A DNA stretch of 64,000 bases. Source: Brevundimonas aurantiaca (GTDB lineage: Bacteria; Pseudomonadota; Alphaproteobacteria; Caulobacterales; Caulobacteraceae). Shown here piece by piece: positions 56,740 to 64,000 of this stretch. Below the pieces are notes generated by a model. That model had not been told where the DNA came from. It saw only the letters and a list, made by a program, of their open reading frames with translations, and did no database searches. The DNA is taken from contig NZ_JACHOQ010000001.1 of the NCBI RefSeq assembly GCF_014199955.1, positions 558,001 through 622,000 on the forward strand, read 5' to 3'. The position numbers and the translations under genes are program-made. How positions within the stretch are numbered: position 1 is the stretch's first letter; the number at the start of each line of letters is the position of its first letter.

Positions 56740-57696
56740 TCAGACGGTCTCCACCGCCCGCCAGTGATCCATCCGCCGCAGGAAGACCGCCGGGTCCTTG
56801 GGCGTCACCAGTTTGGACGGGTCGTGGAAGATGCGGTCGTGTAGGCGGGTGACGGTGAACCTCAGGGCCGCCGCCTCGCCCAGTCGGGGCAGGGCCGCGC
56901 GTTCGGCCTCGTTCAGCGGCCGCACCGCCTCATAGCCGCGCTGGAAGGCCGCCAAAGCGTGCGGCATGGGCCGCCCCTCGGCGTCGAAGCCCCAGGCCGA
57001 CAGGGCGATGGCCAGGTCATAGACCAGCGGTCCGGTGCAGCCGAAATAGAAGTCGATCACGGCCGAAACGGTCCCGTTCTCGAACAGGATGTTGTCGGGG
57101 AAATAGTCGGCATGGATCGCCCCGGTCGGCAGATCGTCCGCAAACGGATTATCCAGCCGCACCAGCGCCGCCTCGACCTGATCCAGCAGGCTGCGGTCCT
57201 CGCCCGAGGCGCCCGCCGCGCACCGGTCCGCCAGCCGCCGCCACATGGCCGGCCCGACCGGATTCTCGCGCCGCCCGGCGAAGCCGGACGCCGTCTGGTG
57301 CAGCCGCGCCAGCACCGCCCCCGCCGCCGCCTGATCCGCTTCCGACGGGTGGCGCAGCCAGGCGCCGGTCTTCCATTCGATCACCGCCGCCGCCCGGCCG
57401 TTCAGCCGCCCCAGCCATCCGCCCGAACGGTCCTTGATGGGGGTCGGGCAGGGAAAGCCCCGCCCCGCCAGATGGGCCGTCAGCCCCAGGCAGAAGGGCA
57501 GAGACGCCTCGTCCGTCCGCGCCTCGAACAGGGTCAGGACGCACCGCCTGCGGCTCGCGCCGTCCTGGGTCTCCAGCCGGTAGTTGGTGTTCTCCACCCC
57601 CTCGGCGATGGCGGTCAGTTCGACCACCTCGCCCAGGTCGTAGCCGGCCAGGAACGCCCTGGCCTCGTCCAGCGAAACGGGGGTGAAGACGGCCAT
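56740..57696 (-). CDS. thrB: Homoserine kinase (ThrB, APH-fold type)
   Basis: A 318-residue kinase phosphorylating homoserine. It has the aminoglycoside phosphotransferase fold of alphaproteobacterial ThrB: GVENTNYRLETQDG at the start, GAIHADYFPDNILFENG (catalytic loop) and VIDFYFGCTGPLVYDLAIAL (metal loop). It starts 3 bp after the homoserine dehydrogenase gene and makes the substrate of thrC. Confidence 0.93.
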   Translation of the reverse strand: MAVFTPVSLDEARAFLAGYDLGEVVELTAIAEGVENTNYRLETQDGASRRRCVLTLFEARTDEASLPFCLGLTAHLAGRGFPCPTPIKDRSGGWLGRLNGRAAAVIEWKTGAWLRHPSEADQAAAGAVLARLHQTASGFAGRRENPVGPAMWRRLADRCAAGASGEDRSLLDQVEAALVRLDNPFADDLPTGAIHADYFPDNILFENGTVSAVIDFYFGCTGPLVYDLAIALSAWGFDAEGRPMPHALAAFQRGYEAVRPLNEAERAALPRLGEAAALRFTVTRLHDRIFHDPSKLVTPKDPAVFLRRMDHWRAVETV

Positions 57697-57699
57697 GGC

Positions 57700-59436
57700 C
57701 TAGTTCAGGCCTGCGTCGGCGCGGCGGGCGCGCACGATCTCGGCCAGGTCGGCCATGATGCTCTCGGTCGTGGCCCAGCGGCCGGCGCCCCGGCCCCGGC
57801 AGCGCCACACCCGCCCGTCGGCGCCGTAAACCTTCAGGGCGTTGCCCTCGCCGCGCAGGCTGGAGAACAAGGGGTCGCCGTGCCCGGCCGTCAGCTTGAC
57901 CGACGGCGTGATGACCCCGTCCTTCAGATGGGCGGCGCCGATCTGGCGCACCCCGCCCTCGGCCGACGTCGCCTCGGTCAGGCAGTCGCGCGGGACCTCG
58001 CCGTCGGGCGAGCGGCCGAAGGCCTCGTGGCACAGCAGCCGCACCTTGGCGGCGGCGTCCAGCCCCTCCAGGTCCGCCGACGGATCCTCTTCCGCAAAGC
58101 CCGCCGCCCGGGCGTCGGCCAGGGCCTCGGCGAAGGCCGCCCCGTCGCCCAGCCGCTCCAGCATGAAGTTGACCGTGCCGTTCAGCACCGCCTCGAACCC
58201 GACCACCTCGCCGGCGGCGCGGGCCGCCCGCACCGTCTCGATCATCGGCGAGCCCCCGCCGACCGAGGCCGACCAGAAGATCCGGCGCCCCTTGGCCTTG
58301 GCCAGATCCTGAAGCCCGCCGGGATCGCGGCTGACCGCCTGCTTGTTGGCGCTGGCCACGTCGCAGCCGGCCTCCAGGGCGGCGCGGATCACCGCATGGC
58401 CCGCCTCGCCTTCCGACAGGGCCTCCAGCACGATGTCCGGCTTCTTGGCCCAGAGGACCGCCGGGTCGGCGGTGAACAGCGATTGCGGGCAGGCCACGTC
58501 GCGGACCTTCTTCGGGTTGCGCACCAGCACCCCCACCACGTCATAGCGCGGATCGTTCAGCAAGCGGGCCAGGACCCCGCCGCCCACCACGCCGCAGCCG
58601 GCGACCGCCACCTTCAGCGGCGGCAGGGCCGGCGCCGGTCCGGGGGGCGCCGACCGCTTGCCGATCACCGTGCCGTCGGCCCGGTCCAGGGCCGCGACCT
58701 CGATCTCCACGCCCCGGCTCTCGCCCAGGTCGATCGCGTCGTGCTGAACCAAGGCGCCGCCCAGCTTGCGCGCCACGTCCCAGGAGGCTCGGCGATAGCG
58801 CAGGGCCGGGGCCGTCCGGTCGTTCGGATCGTGGTCGTACAGGCCGTCGACGTCCTTCACCAGCCGCACCCTCTTCAGGCCCAGTTCGGCAGCCAGGAAG
58901 ACCGCCGTCAGGTCCGACCCGCCCCGGCCCAACAGGGCGATCCGCCCGTCCGGCCGCACCGCGCCGAAGCCGGGAACCACCACCACCTCGTGCCGGTCCA
59001 GCGCCTGTTTCAGATGGTCGGGCCGCAGGCCGCAGGGGCGCGAATGCTCCGGCTCGCCTTCGGCGACGATGCCCAGTTCCCGCACCGACAGGGCGCAGGC
59101 GTCCAGGCCGATCCGGTCGCAGGCGATGGCCACCAGGGCCGCCGACTTCTCCTCGCCCAGGGCCACATAGCCGGGCAGCAGTTCGTTGGAATGGGCCAGG
59201 CCCAGGGCCCGCGCCTCGCCCAGCATCTGGTCGGTCGCCCCGCCGAAGGCCGAGACCACCGCCACCACCTTCCGTCCCGCCCGCACATGGCCGTAGACGG
59301 CCGAGGCCACCAGCGGCGCCTCCGCCGGGGTTCGCAGGATCGACGACCCGAACTTCAGCACCACCACCTCGGCGGCGGGCTGTTTACTCGGTTCGAGGTT
59401 CTCGGATTTCTCTACGACGGCGAGGGAGGCTGACAT
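57700..59436 (-). CDS. Aspartokinase-like / homoserine dehydrogenase fusion protein
   Basis: A 578-residue fusion. Residues ~22-250 are an amino acid kinase domain (VVVLKFGSSILRTPAE, VVSAFGGATDQML, LLGRGGSDLTAVFLAAELG); residues ~273-578 are a homoserine dehydrogenase domain (VAVAGCGVVGGGVLARLL, VASANKQAVSRDPG, SASVGGGSPMIETV). It would convert aspartate semialdehyde to homoserine; aspartate phosphorylation by the first half is less certain. The KFGG signature is KFGS here, and no ACT regulatory domain is seen in either half, which is unlike E. coli ThrA (about 820 residues). It is first in an operon with thrB. Confidence 0.9.
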   Translation of the reverse strand: MSASLAVVEKSENLEPSKQPAAEVVVLKFGSSILRTPAEAPLVASAVYGHVRAGRKVVAVVSAFGGATDQMLGEARALGLAHSNELLPGYVALGEEKSAALVAIACDRIGLDACALSVRELGIVAEGEPEHSRPCGLRPDHLKQALDRHEVVVVPGFGAVRPDGRIALLGRGGSDLTAVFLAAELGLKRVRLVKDVDGLYDHDPNDRTAPALRYRRASWDVARKLGGALVQHDAIDLGESRGVEIEVAALDRADGTVIGKRSAPPGPAPALPPLKVAVAGCGVVGGGVLARLLNDPRYDVVGVLVRNPKKVRDVACPQSLFTADPAVLWAKKPDIVLEALSEGEAGHAVIRAALEAGCDVASANKQAVSRDPGGLQDLAKAKGRRIFWSASVGGGSPMIETVRAARAAGEVVGFEAVLNGTVNFMLERLGDGAAFAEALADARAAGFAEEDPSADLEGLDAAAKVRLLCHEAFGRSPDGEVPRDCLTEATSAEGGVRQIGAAHLKDGVITPSVKLTAGHGDPLFSSLRGEGNALKVYGADGRVWRCRGRGAGRWATTESIMADLAEIVRARRADAGLN

Positions 59437-59476
59437 TGGGTTTCTCGGGCGATGTTCGGAAGGGGTGGGGTGAAAT

Positions 59477-59508
59477 GAAAAACCCCGCCTGGCGGACCGG
59501 GCGGGGTT
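59477..59508 (-). terminator. Attenuator terminator before the thr operon
   Basis: On the minus strand AACCCCGCC pairs with GGCGGGGTT around a 10-base loop, followed by a T run. It lies 31 bp after the leader peptide stop and 41 bp before the dehydrogenase start. The 5' arm overlaps a CCCGCCCG that can instead pair with CGGGCGGG at 59549-59556 near the end of the leader. Confidence 0.85.
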
Positions 59509-59538
59509 CGGGTTCTGCGGTTGCCGGCGTCCGGCGCG

Positions 59539-59682
59539 CTAAACTCGTCCCGCCCGTGAGGGCATGGTGGTGGTGGCGCCGGTGGTGCCGCCAATAATCG
59601 AGCCGCCGATGGTCATGCCGAAGGCCGTCGCGGCGAGGCCGGCGACGGTCGAAACTTCGGCGATGAGCAGGTGCTGGCGCAC
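59539..59682 (-). CDS. Threonine operon leader peptide
   Basis: A 47-residue frame from GTG at 59682 (or 25 residues from ATG at 59616) ending in TAG. The last part reads MTIGGSIIGGTTGATTTMPS, with consecutive Ile-Ile, Thr-Thr and Thr-Thr-Thr codons, then PSRAGRV. Thr/Ile-rich leaders with a following terminator are the classic sign of thr attenuation. The codons CGG GCG GG lie just after the Thr run, so a ribosome finishing the peptide hides the antiterminator segment, and a ribosome stalled on Thr codons leaves it free. No ribosome binding site is strong. Confidence 0.8.
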   Translation of the reverse strand: MRQHLLIAEVSTVAGLAATAFGMTIGGSIIGGTTGATTTMPSRAGRV

Positions 59683-59734
59683 AGGTCTGATCCGGTTGAA
59701 ATCTGAGCCTAGGGTGATCGGACCCCACCCTCGC

Positions 59735-59740
59735 TGTCAA
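59735..59740 (-). promoter_or_regulatory. Possible -35 box of the thr leader transcript
   Basis: The minus strand reads TTGACA here, about 55 bp before the GTG of the leader peptide, but no good -10 follows at the expected distance. Confidence 0.3.
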
Positions 59741-59871
59741 GCCGCATTGGATGATTTTTTCGCAACGACGACTTTCGGGGTCGTTTCAGACCAGCCAAGG
59801 CCGCGCGAACTATCAACTTGGGTTGAATTTTTCGCTTGACCGGCTCCGCTTGTTTGATCAACGTAAGATCA

Positions 59872-59981
59872 CTCATCAAGACCGGCTGAGGGATTAGGCC
59901 CTTTGACGCCGGGGCAACCATCGGGTTCCGCCCGAAACGGTGCCAACTCCTGCGGGGTCCTTCGGGGTCGCGAGAGATGAG
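59872..59981 (+). ncRNA. SAM riboswitch, S-box (SAM-I) type, upstream of metX
   Basis: The RNA has the S-box layout: P1 arms CTCATC and GATGAG, the kink-turn block CTGAGGGATTAGGCCC, then TTTGACGCCGGGGCAACC, a P3 hairpin (TCGGGTTCCGCCCGA), then GGTGCCAACTCCTGC and a P4-like hairpin GGGGTCCTTCGGGGTC. SAM-II, commoner before metX in alphaproteobacteria, lacks these blocks. It ends 80 bp before metX; a TGGAGC/GCTCCA hairpin (59982-60007) follows directly and may be the expression platform. SAM binding would lower metX expression. Confidence 0.9.
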
Positions 59982-60061
59982 TGGAGCATCGACGAGGCGA
60001 CGCTCCACGATCTGTCACCGCATCGAGCCTTGCTGAGCGAGAACGATGCGGACGACGATAG

Positions 60062-61102
60062 ATGACCCTGGCTGAAACATCCCTGCTCGAAGAACCCGAC
60101 TGTCGGCCCCAGCCGACGGCCAAGCCTGTGCGCGAACGCGGCGGCGCCCGCGACGTGATCGTTCCCCTTCCCGCCGACTTCCGCCTCGCCTCCGGCGAAA
60201 AACTGAAACAGCCCAACGTCATCGGCCGACTGCACGGCCGCGCCGGGGCGCCCGTCGTCGTCGTGGCCGGCGGCATCTCGGCCGGCCGGTTCGTCCACCG
60301 CACCGAGACCAACGGCCTGGGCTGGTGGTCCGGCGCCGTCTCCGTGCGCGGCCCCATCGACCTGTCGCGGCTTCAGGTCCTGGCCGTCGACTTCGCGCCC
60401 GGCCAGGAGTTTCAGGATGCGCCCGTCACCATCACCACCCACGATCAGGCCCGCCTGCTGGCCCTGGTTCTGAACCATCTGCAGGTCGAACGGGTCGCCG
60501 CCTTCGTCGGCTGTTCCTACGGGGGCATGGTCGCCCTGGCCTTCGCTGAACTCTATCCCGACTGGGCCGAACAGTTGATCGTCGTCTCGGCCGCCCACCG
60601 CGCCCATCCCCAGGCCACGGCCTGGCGCGGCATCCAGCGCCGCATCCTCCAGTTCGCCGTCGACGCCGGCCGCCCGGAAGAAGGCGTCGCCCTGGCCCGC
60701 GAACTGGCCATGACCACCTATCGCACGGCGGAAGAGTTCAACGACCGGTTCGACACCACCGCCCCGGCCGCCGTCGGCGGCGCCTATCCCGTCTGCGACT
60801 ATCTGACGGCGCGGGGCCAGGCCTATCGCACCCACACCACCCCGGCCCGCTGGCTGTCGATGTCGGATTCGCTGGATCGCCACAGTGTGACGCCCGAGGC
60901 CATAACCACCCCCGTCACCCTGATCGGCTTCACCTCCGACCGGCTGGTGCCGATCGACGACATGCGCGAACTGGCCGCGCGCCTGCCGACCCTGTGGCGC
61001 TTCGTCGAGGCGCCCTCCCTCTACGGCCACGACGCCTTTCTGAAGGAGGACGCCTTCGTCGGCGAAGTCCTCCGCGCCGCCTTCAAGGATATCCAAGCAT
61101 GA
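60062..61102 (+). CDS. metX: Homoserine O-acetyltransferase
   Basis: A 346-residue alpha/beta-hydrolase-fold enzyme that acylates homoserine, the first committed step of methionine synthesis. Motifs are VVVAGGISAGRFVHRTETNG, the nucleophile elbow FVGCSYGGMVALAF (Ser152) and C-terminal TSDRLVPIDDM and YGHDAFLKED (catalytic Asp and His). Acetyl versus succinyl specificity cannot be decided by eye. It is controlled by the riboswitch upstream and overlaps the next gene by ATGA. Confidence 0.92.
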   Translation: MTLAETSLLEEPDCRPQPTAKPVRERGGARDVIVPLPADFRLASGEKLKQPNVIGRLHGRAGAPVVVVAGGISAGRFVHRTETNGLGWWSGAVSVRGPIDLSRLQVLAVDFAPGQEFQDAPVTITTHDQARLLALVLNHLQVERVAAFVGCSYGGMVALAFAELYPDWAEQLIVVSAAHRAHPQATAWRGIQRRILQFAVDAGRPEEGVALARELAMTTYRTAEEFNDRFDTTAPAAVGGAYPVCDYLTARGQAYRTHTTPARWLSMSDSLDRHSVTPEAITTPVTLIGFTSDRLVPIDDMRELAARLPTLWRFVEAPSLYGHDAFLKEDAFVGEVLRAAFKDIQA

Positions 61103-62283
61103 CGACCCGCCCCGCCAGCCCGCACACCATCGCCGCCCGCACGGGCGTGGATACGGACACGGCCCACGGCGCGGTCATGCCGCCGCTCTATCTGTCGTCC
61201 AACTATTCCTTCGCCGGTTTCGAACAGAAGCGGAAGTACGACTACAGCCGATCGGGCAATCCGACCCGCGACGTCCTGGCGGAGACCCTGGCCGAACTGG
61301 AGGGCGGCGCCGGCTGCGTCATCACCGCCACCGGCATGGCGGCCGTCGATTTGCCCCTGGCCCTGCTGGAGCCCGGTGACCTGCTGATCGCCCCGCACGA
61401 CTGTTACGGCGGCACCTGCCGCCTGCTGAACGCCCGCGCCCGCAAAGGCCATTTCGAGCTGCTGCTGGTCGATCAGGGCGATCCGGAAGCCCTCGAAGCC
61501 GCCCTGGCGCTGAAGCCCAAGCTGGTGCTGGTCGAGACCCCGTCAAACCCGCTGCTTCGTCTGGTCGATGTCGCCGACATCTGCACCCGCGCCCATGCGG
61601 CGGGCGCCAAGGTCGTCTGCGACAACACCTTCCTGTCGCCGGCCCTTCAGAACCCGATCAAGCTGGGCGCCGACTTCGTGGTCCATTCCACGACCAAGTT
61701 CATCAACGGCCATTCCGACGTGGTCGGCGGCGCGGTCGTGTCGGCCGACGCCGAGGATCACCAGACCCTGGCCTGGTGGGCCAACTGCACCGGCGTGACC
61801 GGCTCGCCCTTCGACGCCTATCTGACCCTGCGCGGCGTGCGCACCCTGTTCGCCCGGATCGAGCGGCAGCAGGCCACGGCCGGCGCGATCGCCCAAAGGC
61901 TGGCCGGCCACCCGGCGGTCAAGGCCGTCCACTATCCGGGCCTGAAGTCCCACCCGAACCACGCCCTGGTCACGGCCCAGCAAGCGGGGCCGGGCGCCAT
62001 GCTCAGCTTCGAACTGGCGGGCGGGGCCGAGGCGGTGCGGACCCTGGTCGAAAGCCTGGACGTCTTCACCCTGGCCGAATCCCTGGGCGGGGTTGAAAGC
62101 CTGATCGCCCATCCCGCCACCATGACCCACGCCGCCATGACGCCGGAACAGCGCGCCACCGCCGGCATCGGCGACGGCTTGGTGCGGCTGTCGGTCGGGC
62201 TGGAACATGTCGAGGATCTGATCGCCGACCTGTTCCCGGCGCTGGACGCCCTCTCGCCGGCCGAAGCGGCCGAGGCGGCGTGA
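61099..62283 (+). CDS. metB: Cystathionine gamma-synthase family PLP enzyme
   Basis: A 394-residue Cys/Met metabolism PLP enzyme. It has YDYSRSGNPTRDVLAETLAE, GAGCVITATGMAAVDLPLAL, and FVVHSTTKFINGHSDVVGGA with PLP Lys200. It acts on acyl-homoserine with cysteine (cystathionine) or with sulfide (homocysteine); its position right after metX fits either. The family cannot be divided between MetB and MetZ-like activities by eye. Confidence 0.85.
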   Translation: MTTRPASPHTIAARTGVDTDTAHGAVMPPLYLSSNYSFAGFEQKRKYDYSRSGNPTRDVLAETLAELEGGAGCVITATGMAAVDLPLALLEPGDLLIAPHDCYGGTCRLLNARARKGHFELLLVDQGDPEALEAALALKPKLVLVETPSNPLLRLVDVADICTRAHAAGAKVVCDNTFLSPALQNPIKLGADFVVHSTTKFINGHSDVVGGAVVSADAEDHQTLAWWANCTGVTGSPFDAYLTLRGVRTLFARIERQQATAGAIAQRLAGHPAVKAVHYPGLKSHPNHALVTAQQAGPGAMLSFELAGGAEAVRTLVESLDVFTLAESLGGVESLIAHPATMTHAAMTPEQRATAGIGDGLVRLSVGLEHVEDLIADLFPALDALSPAEAAEAA

Positions 62284-62308
62284 TTTTTCGCTTGCAGAAG
62301 GGACCAAT

Positions 62309-62331
62309 CCGGGGCAAATGCGCCGCCCCGG
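62309..62331. terminator. Hairpin between metB and tRNA-Glu
   Basis: CCGGGGC pairs with GCCCCGG around a 9-base loop, 26 bp after the metB stop. No T run, so its role as terminator is uncertain. Confidence 0.35.
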
Positions 62332-62335
62332 CTGC

Positions 62336-62410
62336 GGTCCCTTCGTCTATCGGTTAGGACGTCAGGTTTTCAACCTGAAAAGAGGGGTTCGACTCCCCTA
62401 GGGACTGCCA
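62336..62410 (+). tRNA. tRNA-Glu (anticodon TTC)
   Basis: A complete cloverleaf: acceptor GGTCCCT / AGGGACT, anticodon stem TCAGG-TTTTCAA-CCTGA with TTC, T stem GGGG-TTCGACT-CCCC, and an encoded CCA end. It has 75 bases and the Glu identity elements. Confidence 0.96.
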
Positions 62411-62623
62411 CCGGCGCCGTTCATCGGCGGCATGACGAGGCGTATTGAGAAAGCGCTCCGCCTCCAGATTAAGATCTCAGTAAGTATTTTGTTCGGATCG
62501 AGACACCAAGTCATTCGAATCACGGACTTTTTTCGGACGCACTCAGGAACTATCCACAGGCGTTGTGGTTAATTCCCCGTTAGCGCGGCGCAGAAGCGCC
62601 TGTCCTTCTGAACCGAGATCCTG
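62411..62623. promoter_or_regulatory. Gap with motifs like cell-cycle sites before a small gene
   Basis: TTAA-N7-GTAA at 62469-62483 resembles a CtrA box, GAATC at 62517-62521 is a CcrM site, and CTATCCACA and TGTGGTTAA at 62550-62572 are each one base from a DnaA box. Chance matches cannot be excluded. Confidence 0.3.
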
Positions 62624-62890
62624 ATGTATATCGCCATCGCCCGTCCGGCGGTGGAGCCCCAAGGCCCCGACGCCGTCGCCGTCCCCGGCTCTCCCGCCAT
62701 CGTCGAACTGTCGCCCCGCGCCCTGCATGCGCGCCTTCTTGAAAACGCCGCCCTCAGGCGGATGCGCGGCCTGGAGCGCCGCCGCGAGCATCGGCTGGAA
62801 GACGCCGACTACTGGCTGCATGCCGCGCCGATGGCCGTGCGGAAGGCCAGCGCCCTTCGCGAGGACAAGAGTTTCGCCCCCCTGCCCTGA
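62624..62890 (+). CDS. Small hypothetical protein
   Basis: An 88-residue protein starting MYIAIARPAVEPQG. The middle is Arg-rich and helical (ALHARLLENAALRRMRGLER). No recognised domain, helix or signal. The ATG follows GAACCGAGATCC. It is convergent with the next gene. Confidence 0.55.
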   Translation: MYIAIARPAVEPQGPDAVAVPGSPAIVELSPRALHARLLENAALRRMRGLERRREHRLEDADYWLHAAPMAVRKASALREDKSFAPLP

Positions 62891-62915
62891 TCCGTTGGCG
62901 GGTCGCCTGGCCTGA

Positions 62916-63860
62916 TCAGCGGAGCTCCGGCGTCCGACGTCTCAGCGAGGCCGCCAGCTTGTCCAGCTTTTGACGGGCGGACTTGGGGCGGACGCGTTTG
63001 CGGTGCTCGAAACCGCCACCCCACCGCTGATGCATCGCCGCGTCCAAATGGGGATGGCGGTCATGCTGGTGCACGACGGCGCTGGCCGTGCCGTCCGGGT
63101 TGACGACCCGGCCGCCTTGCACCGACAGAAGGTCGCCCGGCGTCAGGCCCAGGGTCGCCACACGGCCATAGTTGGGCTGGACCGTCGCCGCCGCCAGACC
63201 CTGATGGATCGCCATGTTGAAGGCCGCCTGATCCGCGCCGAAGGCCCCGCCGATCTCGGAACGCGGAATTGCGGCCAGCGACAGGATCAGCCGCGACAGG
63301 CGCGACACCTCGACCCGCGGCCCCAAGAGGGTGCCCACGCACAGGCAGGAACGATCGGCCAGGGCCGTCGCCGTCGCCTCGCCGAACAGGGCGCGCAGAT
63401 ATTTCATGTTGAAGGCATGATCGCCCAGGGGGGCGTCAGCCTCGATGAAGACTTCCAGCCCGTGCGGATGGGGCGCGAACGGCGAAGCCTGAAAGACGAC
63501 GTCGCGCACGTCGCAGGCCAGAGCGGCGCCGGGCCGATCGCCCAGCAGGCCGGCGAAGGCGACGAACCTCTGCATCACCGGATGGGGCGCCCAGCCGCGC
63601 CAGGTCGGCGCGTCCACGGCGGTCACGTCATTCTGGGCCAGGAACTCGCGCAACTCGGCGTCCGTATCCACCACCAGGGCGACAGGACCGTCGAACACCG
63701 CCCGCAGGGACCGCACGAAGGGCGCGACATCGGCCGCATCATAGCCGGTGGCGTAGCCGACCACCACATCGCCGTCAGGCAAGGGAGTCATCCCGCGCTC
63801 CGCCTCCAGCGCCTGGGCCAGCCAGTCCAGATAGTCCGACCGGGCCGCTGCCTGTTTCAT
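62916..63860 (-). CDS. Hypothetical protein, possible glycosyltransferase-like fold
   Basis: A 314-residue protein with DVVVGYATGYDAADVAPFVR, FVAFAGLLGDRPGAALACDV and RDVVFQASPFAP, which resemble a nucleotide-sugar-type D-x-D region. The C-terminal part has GAFGADQAAFNMAIHQGLAA and TASAVVHQHDRHPHLD. The match is only in general pattern. It starts 4 bp after the carA stop, so it is probably co-transcribed with carA. Confidence 0.55.
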   Translation of the reverse strand: MKQAAARSDYLDWLAQALEAERGMTPLPDGDVVVGYATGYDAADVAPFVRSLRAVFDGPVALVVDTDAELREFLAQNDVTAVDAPTWRGWAPHPVMQRFVAFAGLLGDRPGAALACDVRDVVFQASPFAPHPHGLEVFIEADAPLGDHAFNMKYLRALFGEATATALADRSCLCVGTLLGPRVEVSRLSRLILSLAAIPRSEIGGAFGADQAAFNMAIHQGLAAATVQPNYGRVATLGLTPGDLLSVQGGRVVNPDGTASAVVHQHDRHPHLDAAMHQRWGGGFEHRKRVRPKSARQKLDKLAASLRRRTPELR

Positions 63861-63864
63861 CGGC

Positions 63865-64000
63865 TCAGCGCGCGGCCATCAGATCGGCGAACCGGTCGAA
63901 CAGATACAGGCTGTCCGTGGGTCCGGGCGAGGCCTCGGGGTGGTGCTGAACGCTGAAGATCGGCTTGTCCTTGACGGCGATGCCGCAGTTGGTGCCGTCG
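63865..64000 (-). CDS. carA: Carbamoyl-phosphate synthase small subunit, C-terminal part (truncated)
   Basis: The last 44 residues read [20 protein letters not shown] and [29 protein letters not shown] is the end of the class I glutamine amidotransferase domain of CarA, with catalytic His and Glu. The enzyme supplies ammonia for carbamoyl phosphate. The rest is past the right edge. Confidence 0.93.
   Translation of the reverse strand, partial: DGTNCGIAVKDKPIFSVQHHPEASPGPTDSLYLFDRFADLMAAR

Noticed and set aside
56959..59433. An 824-codon plus-strand open frame opposite thrB and the dehydrogenase
   Set aside because: The opposite strand holds the true genes, with clear motifs.
59872..59981. 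SAM-II riboswitch
   Set aside because: The blocks and three-hairpin layout match the S-box type, not the short SAM-II pseudoknot.
62550..62572. Chromosomal origin
   Set aside because: Only two imperfect DnaA-like boxes, no AT-rich unwinding region and no dnaA, hemE or parA genes nearby.

Overview
This window is high-GC, gene-dense alphaproteobacterial chromosome, most likely Caulobacteraceae and probably Brevundimonas (inference). The pointers are a PAS/GEDEF/EAL phosphodiesterase of the Caulobacter PdeA type, an aa3 oxidase cluster in the order ctaC-ctaD-ctaB-ctaG-ctaE-DUF983-SURF1-M16 peptidase, a plant-type glutamate-cysteine ligase, and intergenic hairpin repeats typical of the group. 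About 75 protein genes and one tRNA can be supported. Most genes are packed with ATGA/GTGA-type overlaps. Long antisense open frames are common and are artefacts of GC content.

Layout. 1-1.6 kb: end of a DUF3883 protein, a DUF559 nuclease-like gene and an unknown gene, among five copies of one hairpin repeat. 1.7-17 kb: mostly housekeeping (rsmE, gshA, an alcohol dehydrogenase, acetoacetyl-CoA reductase, gloB, pyrD, a peroxiredoxin, YqgE), two hybrid histidine kinases, a ParDE-type toxin-antitoxin pair and an orphan vsr. 17-25 kb: a MarR-type regulator, a PP2C-Ser/Thr-kinase fusion, pdeA, and a DUF1800/DUF1501 pair. 25.3-30.2 kb: cold-shock gene, then a probable iron cassette (AraC regulator divergent from a TonB receptor, followed by an LCM-type methyltransferase and a flavin reductase, with a Fur-like site in the divergent gap). 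30.3-38.6 kb: the cytochrome c oxidase cluster on the minus strand. 38.8-40.6 kb: a PadR/DUF1700/GIN-domain operon with a near-perfect palindromic operator. 40.8-50.8 kb: ubiA, lipoproteins, hydrolases, a desaturase, a zinc peptidase, pgm and an aspartic protease. 51-56.4 kb: thrC, a lower-GC patch with an unknown gene and an IS5 remnant, CsbD, and an SDR.

56.7-62.3 kb is the regulatory highlight. Threonine genes (an aspartokinase-like/homoserine dehydrogenase fusion, then thrB) run left; methionine genes (metX, then a cystathionine gamma-synthase family gene) run right. Both draw on homoserine. In the divergent gap the thr side has a leader peptide rich in Ile and Thr codons with a terminator and a matching antiterminator segment. 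The met side has an S-box (SAM-I type) riboswitch. Each branch thus appears to be controlled by its own end product at the RNA level. The window ends with tRNA-Glu, a small unknown gene, a conserved unknown gene and the 3' end of carA.
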